Shown piece by piece: positions 22,683-32,286 of a stretch of DNA of 64,000 bases (position 1 is its first letter; each line of letters opens with the position of its first letter). The position numbers and the translations under genes were made by a program. Source of the DNA: an alpha proteobacterium IMCC14465 (lineage in GTDB: Bacteria; Pseudomonadota; Alphaproteobacteria; RS24); the NCBI GenBank assembly GCA_000293845.2, contig ALYF01000003.1:496001-560000 (forward strand). The letters run 5' to 3'. The notes beneath the pieces are model-generated. The model ran no database searches. It saw only the letters and a program-made list of their open reading frames with translations, and was not told the DNA's origin.

Positions 22683-23687
22683 TTACCTATTTTGTTGGTA
22701 GCTAAAACTGTCACCAATTTTTTGTAACAAGTGGTCCAATGCGGTTTTGACCTCATTATCTGCTTCGGATGTTGCCGCAGAGTTCATGTTGGGATTATTC
22801 GTTAAGTTTGACAAAGGTGTATTATAAGCCGGGTCATAAAAAAAGGCTAAACTTTGGCGTGGACGCCCGCTTCTATTTTGCACACGGTGAAGCGTCGAGC
22901 GATATTTACCGCCTGACCAGAAAGCCAGCATATCACCAATATTGACGACAAGCGTTTTCTCAATCGGGGGAACACTCAGCCACGTGCCGTCTGGCATGGC
23001 AATTTCCAGCCCTTCATTGTCATCCTGCGCGAGCAGGGTTAGGCAACCAAAGTCGGTATGCGCGCCGGCGCTTAATTTTTTATCGTCCGGCTCAAGTGGC
23101 GGATAGCGAATAGGGCTGAGGGTTGCCATGGGTTCAGCCTGTGGGGGGGTGAGCCAGCAATCAAAATAATCAGCCTTTAGATTAAGCGCCATGGCGAAAT
23201 ACTGCATAAGTTCCAAACCGGTTGCACAAAAATGCTCATATGTCGTCTGCATGGTGTTTTTCCATTCAGCCGCGTTTATATCTTGATCGGTTTGAGGCCA
23301 TAAATTTGGGCCATGCAGCGGTATATTTTTTGTAACAAGCGGGTGAGTGAGGGGTAGGTCATTTCCGATTTTTAGCCCCTCTTTTATATCGCCTTCCTGC
23401 TGATGCACAGGGTCAAGAATTTCACCACCAAGCGCATACCAGCCGCGATGACAGGGGGATTTCTCAATGGCAATTTGGCTTTTTACCGAAGGCGAGAGGT
23501 CAAAAAAAACTCTGGCGGCCTCAAAGCAGTCTTTAATTAATTGTTCTGGAATCTGATAGCCGGTGAGATAAAAAAACCCGTATTCATGCGCCGCGCTGTG
23601 AATTTCCGCGGCGATTTTTTGCTTATGCGTGGTATCAGCATCCGTAGAGGGGCTTATATCAATAATCGGTAAATGTGTGACTGGCAT
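22683..23687 (-). CDS. 2-oxoglutarate/Fe(II)-dependent oxygenase, isopenicillin-N-synthase-like
   Basis: Soluble oxygenase of 334 residues with a DIOX_N domain (PIIDISPS start, EYGFFYLTGY) and a C-terminal jelly-roll domain. The iron ligands are His210, Asp212 and His267, and the 2-oxoglutarate-binding Arg277-x-Ser279 is intact. The family hydroxylates or ring-closes diverse small molecules; the substrate here cannot be told. It stands between rppH and purU in one transcription direction. Related genes in other alphaproteobacteria are usually left as hypothetical oxygenases. Confidence 0.85.
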   Translation of the reverse strand: MPVTHLPIIDISPSTDADTTHKQKIAAEIHSAAHEYGFFYLTGYQIPEQLIKDCFEAARVFFDLSPSVKSQIAIEKSPCHRGWYALGGEILDPVHQQEGDIKEGLKIGNDLPLTHPLVTKNIPLHGPNLWPQTDQDINAAEWKNTMQTTYEHFCATGLELMQYFAMALNLKADYFDCWLTPPQAEPMATLSPIRYPPLEPDDKKLSAGAHTDFGCLTLLAQDDNEGLEIAMPDGTWLSVPPIEKTLVVNIGDMLAFWSGGKYRSTLHRVQNRSGRPRQSLAFFYDPAYNTPLSNLTNNPNMNSAATSEADNEVKTALDHLLQKIGDSFSYQQNR

Positions 23688-23696
23688 AAAGTCTTT

Positions 23697-24206
23697 TTAA
23701 GCCTGTCCGGTGCTGGATGCAACAAAAGGGGCAAACTGCGCCGCAATGCTCAAATAGATATCGCGCTTAAAATCCACGACCATATCGGGACACGTATCCA
23801 GATGTCGCCATGTCCAATCGTCAAATTCTTGATGTTCGGTCGCCATGAGATTCACATCATCATCATGGCCGTCAAATTGCATAGCAAACCATTTTTGTCT
23901 CTGACCACGAAAGCGGCCTTTGAGCGCTTTGCCACGAAGTTCCGGCGGTAAATCATAGGTAAGCCAAGATGGACTTTCATAAACCACATGTGCCTTTGTG
24001 ACCCCGGTTTCTTCTGCAAGCTCGCGTTTGGCGGCGGTTTCAGGTGTTTCACCCTCATCAATGCCGCCTTGAGGTAATTGCCAGCGTGGTGCATCTGGGG
24101 GTAAGTCCCCCATCACGCGGTGGCCGGACCAAACAAGCCCATCTCGATTAATCAGGACAATACCGACACAAGGGCGGTAAGGCAGGGTGGTTTCAAGCGG
24201 TGACAT
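23697..24206 (-). CDS. rppH: RNA pyrophosphohydrolase (Nudix)
   Basis: Removes pyrophosphate from 5'-triphosphate RNA to start decay; 169 residues. The beginning YRPCVGIVLINRDGLVW and the Nudix box GGIDEGETPETAAKRELAEE (about residues 47-66) match RppH/IalA. The C-terminal WRHLDTCPDMVVDFKRDIY segment also fits. Its ATG shares one base with the ctpA stop, so it is translationally coupled to the protease gene, a common alphaproteobacterial pairing. Confidence 0.92.
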   Translation of the reverse strand: MSPLETTLPYRPCVGIVLINRDGLVWSGHRVMGDLPPDAPRWQLPQGGIDEGETPETAAKRELAEETGVTKAHVVYESPSWLTYDLPPELRGKALKGRFRGQRQKWFAMQFDGHDDDVNLMATEHQEFDDWTWRHLDTCPDMVVDFKRDIYLSIAAQFAPFVASSTGQA

Positions 24207-25654
24207 TAGTTTCCTAGAAGACGTTGTTTTGAAGCATCCATTGCCAGCATAATATCAATGGCTTTCTGGAGTTGTTTGTCTTTTTCAAGATCACGCGGCA
24301 CATAGGCGAAAGACTTACCTTTTTCGGTATTTTTATCTTTTTTCTGGGCCTCTAAATCATCTGAATTATCATCTGATTTTTCAGAATTTTTATCGGCTGG
24401 CTCTTTATCGGCTGGCTCATTATCGGTTGGCTCATTATCGGCTTCATCATCGGGACGACTGCTAAGGTGTCCTCTCAGGCTGGCTTCGCTTCGTCTCGGG
24501 CGTGGCTTCATATCTTCAGGGAGTTCTTGGTCAATAATGACATCCGGCGTGACGCCCAAAGCCTGAATGGACCGCCCTGATGGGGTAAAGTAACGTGCCG
24601 TGGTCAGGCGTAATGCGCCATCATTGGGCAGCGGGATAACTGTTTGGACCGAGCCTTTGCCAAAACTTTGTGTGCCGACAATCAAAGCACGGTGATGATC
24701 TTGTAAGGCACCGGCAACAATTTCCGAGGCTGAGGCCGATCCACCATTAATCAGCACCAGCACAGGCGCGCCTTTTGACATATCACCCCGCCGCGCATTA
24801 AAGCGGATATTATCTTCAGCTTTGCGCGCCCGCGTGGAGACAATCTCGCCCTGACTGAGAAAACTGTCGGACACCTTTACGGCTTCACCCAGCAACCCGC
24901 CGGGATTATTGCGCAAATCAAGAATATAACCCGCGAATTTTTCCTTGCCGGCACTGGCAGAGAGTTCCGACATGGCTTTGCGCAGATTTTTGGTGGTGTT
25001 TTCATTAAAAGTTGTCAGCCGGATATAGGCAATCTGACCATCCGGCCCCTCGGCACGATACCGCACGGCTTTAATTTCAATAATATCGCGAATAATATCT
25101 ATTTCCAGCGGGTCTTCCTCGCCTTCGCGCAGAACCGTCAGCGTAATCTTGGTGCCTATCTTACCACGCATAATATCGACAGCCTCTGACAGGGTGAGGC
25201 CGAGAACATCCTCGCCATTCAATCGGGCAATGAGGTCATTTGTGAGAATACCTGCACGTTCGGCAGGTGTGTCCGCAATCGGTGCGACGACTTTAACCAA
25301 ACCTCTTTCCATAGTGACTTCAATGCCAAGTCCGCCAAATTCTCCTTTGGTCTGAACTTTCATATCCTCGAAGTTTTTGGGCGGCATATAGGCAGAATGC
25401 GGGTCAAGAGACTGCAACATGCCAATCATCGCGGCTTCAATCAGCTCACGGTTTTCCGGCTCATCGACATATTCTCTCTGCACCTTTTCAAGAACGCCAC
25501 CAAATATTTTAAGCTGCTCGTAAAGGTCATCGGCCTCTGATTGGCTGCTGGTGCTAGCTTGTGTGTCCTCTGCCACAGCCTGAAAGCTGATGGCTGGCAG
25601 GAGCAAGAAAGTAAATAAGATTGAAAAAATAATGGAGGAGGGAGCGCGTTTCAT
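24206..25654 (-). CDS. ctpA: carboxyl-terminal processing protease, S41 family
   Basis: Periplasmic serine protease of 482 residues with a signal peptide (residues 1-28, cleavage after AVA), a PDZ domain at about 100-180 and the S41 catalytic domain. Ser308 (GGSASASEI) and Lys333 (SFGKGSVQ) form the dyad. The C-terminal region (about 385-445) is acidic and low-complexity and contains pentapeptide repeats of the NEPAD type, encoded by a 15-base tandem repeat. The gene follows the EnvC-like gene, as is typical, and the pair probably acts on cell-wall hydrolases. Confidence 0.94.
   Translation of the reverse strand: MKRAPSSIIFSILFTFLLLPAISFQAVAEDTQASTSSQSEADDLYEQLKIFGGVLEKVQREYVDEPENRELIEAAMIGMLQSLDPHSAYMPPKNFEDMKVQTKGEFGGLGIEVTMERGLVKVVAPIADTPAERAGILTNDLIARLNGEDVLGLTLSEAVDIMRGKIGTKITLTVLREGEEDPLEIDIIRDIIEIKAVRYRAEGPDGQIAYIRLTTFNENTTKNLRKAMSELSASAGKEKFAGYILDLRNNPGGLLGEAVKVSDSFLSQGEIVSTRARKAEDNIRFNARRGDMSKGAPVLVLINGGSASASEIVAGALQDHHRALIVGTQSFGKGSVQTVIPLPNDGALRLTTARYFTPSGRSIQALGVTPDVIIDQELPEDMKPRPRRSEASLRGHLSSRPDDEADNEPTDNEPADKEPADKNSEKSDDNSDDLEAQKKDKNTEKGKSFAYVPRDLEKDKQLQKAIDIMLAMDASKQRLLGN
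24390..24449 (-). repeat. 15-base in-frame tandem repeat inside ctpA
   Basis: Four near-identical 15-base units (close to TTATCGGCTGGCTCA on the + strand) run end to end and encode an acidic pentapeptide repeated in the CtpA tail. The unit length is a multiple of three, so copy-number change would keep the frame. Confidence 0.8.
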
Positions 25655-25712
25655 ATCTATCTAATGTGACCTATTTTTGACTAATCTGATCAGCTACAAC
25701 TTGATTTCATAT

Positions 25713-26888
25713 TTATCTATACCATGAAAGCGCGTCTTGCGGCTGGCCTTTATACCTTATTTCCATATATAGCGTTTTTGGCGTGTTTGTAAGGGGTTCG
25801 GGAATAATTTGCCCTACGGGTTCGCCTGTCAGAATGACCTGCCCAACATCCACTGAAATCACACTTAGTCCGGCAAATAACAAATGATAGTCTTTGCCGA
25901 CCCCGAGAATAAGCATATTGCCATAATCACGGAATGGCCCTGCATAAAGCACCTGCGCGTCATAAGGCGCTGTGACGAGGGTTTGCGCCCGTATCATCAT
26001 ATAAGCGCCCTCGCGTCCGGTTTCTGTATTTCTTCGGATGGTCTCTTGCCTGGAAAGTAAGGCGCCTGAAACAGGAAGCGGCAGTTTGCCTTTGGTGCGG
26101 GAGAAGCCTTTTATCTGATTATGCTGTCTCGTGCGGCGTTTTTCCAGCTTGGTGACAAGGTCTTTCAAGTTTTTGGCTTTTGCGGCCAGCTGTTTAATTG
26201 CTTTTTGTTCGCTTGCCGCTTCCTGACGGCGCGCAGTTTCGGCCTTTTGTTTTTCGGCCACAAGCGTATCAAGTTTGGCGCGGTCGCTTTCAGCCTTTGC
26301 CAAAGCCATATCCAGCTCTTGCTGACGATTAACAATCTGGCGTCGAATAGCTGACAGCTCATCCAACCTTGCGTGGATTTCGTCTACTTTCTGCTTAAGG
26401 CTCGGCACAATACCTGCCATGGCAAGCGCACCACGTATGCCTTCAAGCGCATCATCCGGTCTGACAGCCAATGCGGGTGGGGTAGATTTTTCGAAGCGTT
26501 GCAAGGCCGCGAGAGATTGGGAGAGACTCACACGGTCTTTGTTTAGGGCTGCCAACAAATCAGTCTGCGTGGTGAGCAGGGCTGCCAGCTTTTTGTGAAT
26601 TTTGATTTGTCGGTCTTCATTAGCGCGAATCTGCTCGGCGATGAAAATCATATTGAGCTGAAGTTTGCGGCGTTGAGTGGCTATTTCTTCGGCTTGTTTT
26701 TCAAGCGCCACTCTTTTTTCATCTCTTGCTCGAATTTCTTTTTCAAGCGTTTTTAATTGGCGTTTTTCTTGGCTCTGAGCATAGGCCTGCATACCCAAAT
26801 CCATACCCATATCCATGCCCATATCTGGCACACCAACCGTCGCGAAGAGGCCGATAAAGAAAAAAGCTGCCATTCCTTTTGATGTCAA
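25713..26888 (-). CDS. EnvC-like murein hydrolase activator, degenerate LytM/M23 domain
   Basis: Periplasmic protein of 391 residues: signal peptide, long coiled coil (about residues 35-260, Lys/Glu/Gln-rich), then a LytM fold at the C-terminus. The LytM metal ligands are not all there (the region reads YHLLFAGLS rather than a HxH motif), as in EnvC, which activates amidases and is not itself an enzyme. The signal region contains an odd Met-Gly-Met-Asp repeat before the AYA cleavage site. The start is TTG at 26888 with CGGAG well placed; ATG at 26873 is the alternative. It lies upstream of ctpA and downstream of rlmH. Confidence 0.85.
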   Translation of the reverse strand: MTSKGMAAFFFIGLFATVGVPDMGMDMGMDLGMQAYAQSQEKRQLKTLEKEIRARDEKRVALEKQAEEIATQRRKLQLNMIFIAEQIRANEDRQIKIHKKLAALLTTQTDLLAALNKDRVSLSQSLAALQRFEKSTPPALAVRPDDALEGIRGALAMAGIVPSLKQKVDEIHARLDELSAIRRQIVNRQQELDMALAKAESDRAKLDTLVAEKQKAETARRQEAASEQKAIKQLAAKAKNLKDLVTKLEKRRTRQHNQIKGFSRTKGKLPLPVSGALLSRQETIRRNTETGREGAYMMIRAQTLVTAPYDAQVLYAGPFRDYGNMLILGVGKDYHLLFAGLSVISVDVGQVILTGEPVGQIIPEPLTNTPKTLYMEIRYKGQPQDALSWYR

Positions 26889-26907
26889 AACAGGCTCCGA
26901 AAGGACT

Positions 26908-27381
26908 TTAATCCCTGTGATAGGGATGGTTGGTCAGAATAGATACACACCGCCACAATTGCTCAACCAGCATGACACGAACCAGCTGATGCGGCCATGT
27001 CATTTTACCAAGGCAGATTTTATCGTCTGCCAATTCAAGCACAGTTTCGGACAAACCGTCCGCACCGCCAATAACAAAACACAGATTTTGAACACCCTGA
27101 TCGAGATTTTTTTGCATCATAGTCGCCAGCTCACGGCTTGAAACGTGTCGGCCATGTTCATCTAATGCGATGAGTTTTCTATCGCTAGGCATTTGCGCCA
27201 AAAGGAGATCCGCTTCCAGGGCTTTTCTATTGTCAGTGGATCGTTCTTTAGCCTCGATAATATCTATGTGTGATATGCCAATTTGCCTCGCTTGCCCGCG
27301 TAATCTTTTGAGATAATCGGCAACGAGGTCAGATTCGGGTCCTTTTTTGAGAAGGCCAATGGCACTTATAATAAGGCGCAT
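26908..27381 (-). CDS. rlmH: 23S rRNA (pseudouridine1915-N3)-methyltransferase
   Basis: SPOUT-family methyltransferase of 157 residues acting on assembled ribosomes. The start MRLIISAIGLLKKGPE, the knot segment FVIGGADGL and the C-terminal NHPYHRD are diagnostic. It follows rsfS by four bases in the same direction, so ribosome-related genes are grouped here. Confidence 0.95.
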   Translation of the reverse strand: MRLIISAIGLLKKGPESDLVADYLKRLRGQARQIGISHIDIIEAKERSTDNRKALEADLLLAQMPSDRKLIALDEHGRHVSSRELATMMQKNLDQGVQNLCFVIGGADGLSETVLELADDKICLGKMTWPHQLVRVMLVEQLWRCVSILTNHPYHRD

Positions 27382-27385
27382 CTAT

Positions 27386-27751
27386 TTAGGTGAGAGCTGT
27401 CTCATTAGGAATATCTACATCCCACATTTTTTCAATATTATAAAAGTCTCTGACTTCTGGCCTGAATATATGCACCACGACATCGCCGGCATCTACAAGC
27501 ACCCAGTCGCAATTTGGGAGACCCTCAACCTGAATATTTTTTAGGCCAAGGCTTTTTAGGCCTCTCAGAAGATGGTCAGCAACCGCACCGACATGACGTT
27601 GGGAGCGGCCTGAAGCCACAACCATATAATCAGCAAAAGCTGTTTTTCCGCGCAAATCGATTGTCAGAATCTCTTGAGCCTGATCATCATCGAGGCTCTG
27701 AAGAATATTTTGGATGAGACTGGACTCGTCGTCAGCTAACAAACGCATCAT
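27386..27751 (-). CDS. rsfS: ribosomal silencing factor RsfS
   Basis: Protein of 121 residues of the RsfS/Iojap family that binds L14 and blocks subunit joining when nutrients are scarce. The family core is visible: AFADYMVVASGRSQRHVGAVAD, then the GLPNCDWVLVDAGDVVVHIF segment. Two successive ATG codons open the gene (27751 and 27748). It lies between nadD and rlmH, the usual order. Confidence 0.95.
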   Translation of the reverse strand: MMRLLADDESSLIQNILQSLDDDQAQEILTIDLRGKTAFADYMVVASGRSQRHVGAVADHLLRGLKSLGLKNIQVEGLPNCDWVLVDAGDVVVHIFRPEVRDFYNIEKMWDVDIPNETALT

Positions 27752-27824
27752 CCTTATTTCTTATATGGGCTTTTATTAAAAGCATGATTTTATTTAGCCT
27801 TAATTTTCGGAATTTTTCAATATT

Positions 27825-28424
27825 TTAAGATGAATTATTTCTCAATTCTGTTGAGGAGATATCATCCATCCTGCCTGTGAGCAAGACCCATGCTGGTGCC
27901 TCAATGGTTTTAAGATGCGTGGCTTGGTCGGCGGCAATGCGATAATTGCCAAATTGTTGTGCTGCCGGACTTAGGCCTGCCTTAACCACATAGCCGGGGC
28001 GCGGATAAATTGCCATTGGCACGTCATGCATTAAGACCTGCCAATCTTTCCAGTGATGCAGGGTTGCCATATTATCGGCCCCCATCAGCCAGATAAATTT
28101 CACCTGCGGGTGGGCTTGTCTCAGCCTTTGAACTGTATCAACCGTATGGCGCGTGCCAAGGCGGGTTTCTTCATCAGAAATATAAACACGGTTGTTTAAC
28201 GGGCCGACAAGCTCCCGACAGGCCTTGAGGCGGTTTTCCATTGTGTCGGGGCTGGCACTTTTAAGAGGGTTTTGCGGTGCAACCAACCACCAGACAGCAT
28301 CAAGGCCAAGTGCGGCTTGAAGCTTGGCACTGACCAGAGAATGTCCTTTATGTGGTGGGTCAAAACTTCCCCCAAACAGACCGACCGTCATGCCGGGCAT
28401 AAAAAGTTTGCGCCTATTAGACAT
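27825..28424 (-). CDS. nadD: nicotinate-nucleotide adenylyltransferase
   Basis: Forms deamido-NAD from nicotinate mononucleotide and ATP; 199 residues. The nucleotidyltransferase motif GLFGGSFDPPHKGH is at residues 15-28, and the SSTELR motif is near the C-terminus. The frame opens at ATG 28424, two bases after the proA stop; an internal ATG at 28400 would give the more usual short N-terminus, so the start is uncertain. It is followed by rsfS. Confidence 0.93.
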   Translation of the reverse strand: MSNRRKLFMPGMTVGLFGGSFDPPHKGHSLVSAKLQAALGLDAVWWLVAPQNPLKSASPDTMENRLKACRELVGPLNNRVYISDEETRLGTRHTVDTVQRLRQAHPQVKFIWLMGADNMATLHHWKDWQVLMHDVPMAIYPRPGYVVKAGLSPAAQQFGNYRIAADQATHLKTIEAPAWVLLTGRMDDISSTELRNNSS

Positions 28425-28426
28425 GT

Positions 28427-29701
28427 TTATCGAGGGCGCGTTTGCCCGCTACCCCGTACCTGATATTTGAAAGTTGTGAGCTGTTCCAGCCCAACAGGGC
28501 CTCGCGCATGAAAGCGTCCCGTGGCAATGCCAATCTCCGCGCCCATGCCAAATTCCCCGCCATCGGCAAATTGTGTTGAGGCGTTATGCATCACGATAGC
28601 GCTGTCGACACCATCCAGATAAGCCTCGGCTGCGCTAGCATCTTCAGCGATAATTGCCTCAGTATGCCCCGAACCATGCACGGCAATATGAGAAATTGCG
28701 TCCTCGACACCCTCAATCAGTTTGACGGAAATAATGCTGTCGAGATATTCCGTATCCCAATCCTGCGCCGTCGCTTTAACAATGCGGTCATCCATGCCAG
28801 CGACATCCTCATCGCCGCGCACTTCACAGCCCTCATCCAGCAAAGCCATAATAAGAGGCTTAAGATGCGTCTCGGCGCATTGGCGGTCAACCAGCAGGGT
28901 CTCAGTCGCTCCGCATATACCCGTGCGGCGCAATTTTGCATTAAGCGTGATATCTTTCGCCATCTCAATATCGGCGGATGCATGAATATAAGTGTGACAA
29001 ATACCGTCAAGATGTGAAAAGACGGGGACACGGGCATCATTTTGCACCCGCTCTACAAGGCTTTTTCCGCCGCGTGGCACAATCACATCAATCGTACCCT
29101 CAAGCCCTGCCAGCATCATGCCGACAGCTTCTCTGTCAGGTGTTGGTACAAGCTGGACGCATGTTTTGGGTAGGCCCACGCCTTCAAGTGCCACGTCAAA
29201 ACAGGCCGCGACAGCTTTTGCTGAATTTTGAATTTCTGAACTGCCGCGCAAAATAACGGCATTGCCGGATTTCAAACACAGCGCGGCGGCATCAGCAGTG
29301 ACATTGGGACGACTTTCATAAATCACGCCAATGACCCCGAGTGGCACACGCACACGCGAAATATCCAGCCCATTAGGGCGATTCCAGCGAGCCATGACAT
29401 CCCCAACAGGGTCGGGCAGGGCGGCGACATCTTCCAGTGCTTTGGCGATACCCTCCACACGCTCTGCATCCAGCGCGATGCGATCTAGACGGGCATTATT
29501 CAAACCGGCTTCCTTGGCGATATCCATATCCAGCCTGTTGGCGGTTAGGAGTGCCTCTGTTTGTGCGCGCAAATTTTGGGCGGCGGCAATTAAAGCGTTA
29601 TTTTTCTGCTCGGTGGTGGCGCGGCCTAACTCGCGTGCGGCCATAGCGGCTTGCGCGCCCATGGCGTTCATTGTTTCTGCAAGTGAAGCGTTAAGCGTCA
29701 T
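28427..29701 (-). CDS. proA: gamma-glutamyl phosphate reductase
   Basis: Second step of proline synthesis: NADPH reduction of glutamyl-5-phosphate. It has 424 residues of the aldehyde dehydrogenase fold, with catalytic Cys263 in RRTGICGATETLL and the GVIYESRPNVT segment near residue 125. It overlaps the 3' end of proB by 11 bases, so the two pathway enzymes are translationally coupled. Confidence 0.97.
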   Translation of the reverse strand: MTLNASLAETMNAMGAQAAMAARELGRATTEQKNNALIAAAQNLRAQTEALLTANRLDMDIAKEAGLNNARLDRIALDAERVEGIAKALEDVAALPDPVGDVMARWNRPNGLDISRVRVPLGVIGVIYESRPNVTADAAALCLKSGNAVILRGSSEIQNSAKAVAACFDVALEGVGLPKTCVQLVPTPDREAVGMMLAGLEGTIDVIVPRGGKSLVERVQNDARVPVFSHLDGICHTYIHASADIEMAKDITLNAKLRRTGICGATETLLVDRQCAETHLKPLIMALLDEGCEVRGDEDVAGMDDRIVKATAQDWDTEYLDSIISVKLIEGVEDAISHIAVHGSGHTEAIIAEDASAAEAYLDGVDSAIVMHNASTQFADGGEFGMGAEIGIATGRFHARGPVGLEQLTTFKYQVRGSGQTRPR

Positions 29702-30860
29702 CTTCTTCTCCTCGATTTTGTGTCATCACCAGATTGTCTCTATGCACCATCTCGGTTCGACCGTCATAAGCCAGTTCATTGGTTATTTCTGCTGTTTGCT
29801 TGCCGATGATCTGCGCGGCAGAGCCAGATGAATGTTCTACCAGACCGCGTGCAATTTCAACATTATCAGGGCTCAGTATGGCAACACAATCACCTCTTTC
29901 AAAGTCCCCAGTGATGCTTTTTATCCCAATCGGTAGCAGGCTTTTACCATCCAGCAGCGCCGTGACCGCGCCCGCATCAATATAGATATGCCCGCCAAGC
30001 TGTAAGCTGGCGGCAATCCAGTCTTTGCGCGCAGTACGGGGGCTGGCTTTGCTAGAAAAGAGGGTGCTTTTACCCTTACCGTCCAAAATATTTCGAATAG
30101 GGTGCAAGTCCTGCCCACTTGCGAGAATCATAGACGCCCCCGCATCGGTCGCGATACGCGCCGCTTCCAGCTTGGTTTTCATGCCGCCACTGCCAAAATG
30201 CCCCGCATTATCTCCGGCCATAGCCAGCACATCTTGCGTGATATCAGCTATCTCAGCAATATGCGCATCGGCCTCACCAATACGGTCAGCATCGCTGTAT
30301 AGCCCATCAATATCGGACAGCAAGACCAGACAATCGCCCGAGACCATGCTCGTCACCCGCGCTGCGAGGCGGTCATTATCGCCATAGCGGATTTCCTGCG
30401 TGGCGACGGTATCATTTTCATTAATCACCGGCACGGCACCTAAATCCAGTAACGCATTAAGGGTGCTTCTCGCATTAAGATAACGGCGTCTCTGCTCGGT
30501 ATCTTCAAGTGTTAGAAGAATTTGTGCGATGGTCATGCCTTGCGGGTTCAATGCTTCCTGCCAAGCATGAGCCAGCGCGATTTGTCCTGCGGCGGCCGCG
30601 GCCTGACTTTGTACCAGGGATAAGGGGGCATCCGACAAACCTAAACACCCGCGCCCAAGCGCAATCGCACCAGACGATACGAGGATGACATCCTGCCCAC
30701 GCGCCCGCGCGGCGGCGAGGTCTTCGCCCAGCGTAGCCATCCAAGCGGTATTGAGCGTCCCCGTCCCGCCCTTTATGAGTAAAGACGAGCCGACCTTCAC
30801 AATGAGTCTCTTGGCCTGTGTCAGCGTCGTGGCTGTTTTATGTTGCGTGTCTGTTGTCAT
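29691..30860 (-). CDS. proB: glutamate 5-kinase
   Basis: First step of proline synthesis; 389 residues. It has an amino-acid-kinase domain (VKVGSSLLI near residue 20, the VSSGAIALG and NENDTVA segments, GSGGMKTKLEAA) and a C-terminal PUA domain from about residue 290. Feedback inhibition by proline is typical of this form. It lies 13 bases downstream of obgE in the same direction. Confidence 0.97.
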   Translation of the reverse strand: MTTDTQHKTATTLTQAKRLIVKVGSSLLIKGGTGTLNTAWMATLGEDLAAARARGQDVILVSSGAIALGRGCLGLSDAPLSLVQSQAAAAAGQIALAHAWQEALNPQGMTIAQILLTLEDTEQRRRYLNARSTLNALLDLGAVPVINENDTVATQEIRYGDNDRLAARVTSMVSGDCLVLLSDIDGLYSDADRIGEADAHIAEIADITQDVLAMAGDNAGHFGSGGMKTKLEAARIATDAGASMILASGQDLHPIRNILDGKGKSTLFSSKASPRTARKDWIAASLQLGGHIYIDAGAVTALLDGKSLLPIGIKSITGDFERGDCVAILSPDNVEIARGLVEHSSGSAAQIIGKQTAEITNELAYDGRTEMVHRDNLVMTQNRGEEDDA

Positions 30861-30873
30861 CTTGTTTCTGTTT

Positions 30874-31902
30874 TTAAGGTTGCCAGCTTCCGCTCTGCAG
30901 GTCTATGGACGCGTTTCGGCGGGAAACATGTTCCAGAATATCCGATAATACCTGCTGTACGCCGTCGCCCGTCGCACCTGAGATTAACTGTACGTCCTTC
31001 CCGCTGGCTTTTGAAAGCGCTGATTGCTTTTCCTGCAACGTCTCGTCATCAATCAGATCGCATTTATTAAGCGCCAGAATTTCTTCTTTATCTGCCAGGC
31101 CGTTTTCATAGGCGGCGATTTCCCCTCGAATGGTCTGCCAGTCACCGACAACATCATCTTGAGACGCATCCACGAGATGCAAGAGTATTTCACATCTTTC
31201 AACATGACCGAGAAATCTATGCCCAAGCCCCGCGCCCGCGCTAGCCCCTTCAATGAGACCGGGAATATCCGCAATGACAACTTCATGCCCCTTAACCGCC
31301 ACAACACCCAAATTAGGATGTAGGGTCGTGAAAGGATAATCAGCTATTTTCGGTTTGGCACGGCTGACAGAGGCCAGAAATGTTGATTTTCCCGCATTGG
31401 GCAGACCTACCAGACCGGCATCCGCAATCAGCTTCATGCGCAACCAGATCCACGCCTCACGTCCGGGCAGGCCGGGATTGGCATGGCGCGGGGACTGGTT
31501 AACCGGCCCTTTAAAACGCGCATTACCAAAACCGCCATTGCCGCCTTCAGCCAGCACTATCTCGTCGCCAATTTCGGTTAAATCTGCGATAAGAGTCTGA
31601 TTGTCTTCAGCAAAAATCTGCGTGCCGACCGGAACTTTTAGTATTTTATCAGCACCGTCGCTGCCAGTGCGGTTTTTACCCATGCCGTGGGTTCCGGTTC
31701 CGGCTTTGAAGTGCTGTTGGTATCTATAGTCAATTAACGTGTTCAAGCCATCGACACATCTGACAATGACATTGCCACCACTGCCGCCATCCCCGCCATC
31801 AGGGCCGCCGAATTCAACATATTTCTCGCGCCGGAAGCTAATGCACCCTGCGCCACCGTCACCGGACCGAATAAATACTTTGGCTTGATCAAGAAATTTC
31901 AT
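30874..31902 (-). CDS. obgE: Obg-family GTPase ObgE/CgtA
   Basis: Ribosome-assembly and stress GTPase of 342 residues. The glycine-rich Obg domain occupies residues 1-158 ([20 protein letters not shown]), then the G domain with [18 protein letters not shown] and NKCD motifs. The C-terminal extension is short, as in many alphaproteobacteria. It stands after the rplU-rpmA unit, which has its own terminator, and before proB. Confidence 0.97.
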   Translation of the reverse strand: MKFLDQAKVFIRSGDGGAGCISFRREKYVEFGGPDGGDGGSGGNVIVRCVDGLNTLIDYRYQQHFKAGTGTHGMGKNRTGSDGADKILKVPVGTQIFAEDNQTLIADLTEIGDEIVLAEGGNGGFGNARFKGPVNQSPRHANPGLPGREAWIWLRMKLIADAGLVGLPNAGKSTFLASVSRAKPKIADYPFTTLHPNLGVVAVKGHEVVIADIPGLIEGASAGAGLGHRFLGHVERCEILLHLVDASQDDVVGDWQTIRGEIAAYENGLADKEEILALNKCDLIDDETLQEKQSALSKASGKDVQLISGATGDGVQQVLSDILEHVSRRNASIDLQSGSWQP

Positions 31903-31929
31903 AACAGTTTATTATACAGTTTTGCCTAT

Positions 31930-31963
31930 AAAATAAAAAAGGGAGATACGGCGATCTCCCTTT
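31930..31963 (-). terminator. rho-independent terminator after rpmA
   Basis: A perfect 10-base stem (31938-31947 with 31954-31963) around a six-base loop is followed on the - strand by a T-rich run (31930-31940). It lies 30 bases after the rpmA stop and 35 bases before the obgE start, so it separates the ribosomal-protein unit from obgE. Confidence 0.85.
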
Positions 31964-31993
31964 AAAACACTTAGGTCGTATAGCCGCGCCACT

Positions 31994-32266
31994 TTATTCC
32001 GCAGGGCTCTCCGGTGCTGTGTCAACAGACACATAAGTCCGGTCTCCGGTTGATTTGGAGAAACTGACCTTACCCTCAGTCAGGGCAAAAATTGTGTGGT
32101 CTTTACCAATGCCAACATTGTCACCGGGATGCCACTTGGTGCCGCGCTGACGAATAATGATATTGCCAGGAATAACATGCTCACCACCGAATTTTTTGAC
32201 GCCAAGACGGCGACCGGCGCTATCGCGACCGTTACGGGATGAACCACCAGCTTTTTTAGTAGCCAT
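31994..32266 (-). CDS. rpmA: 50S ribosomal protein L27
   Basis: Large-subunit protein near the peptidyl transferase centre; 90 residues. The start [20 protein letters not shown] and [20 protein letters not shown] are characteristic. No N-terminal processing extension of the Firmicutes type is present. It follows rplU by 20 bases, with a terminator after it. Confidence 0.98.
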   Translation of the reverse strand: MATKKAGGSSRNGRDSAGRRLGVKKFGGEHVIPGNIIIRQRGTKWHPGDNVGIGKDHTIFALTEGKVSFSKSTGDRTYVSVDTAPESPAE

Positions 32267-32286
32267 ATCAATTACTCCTTATCAGC

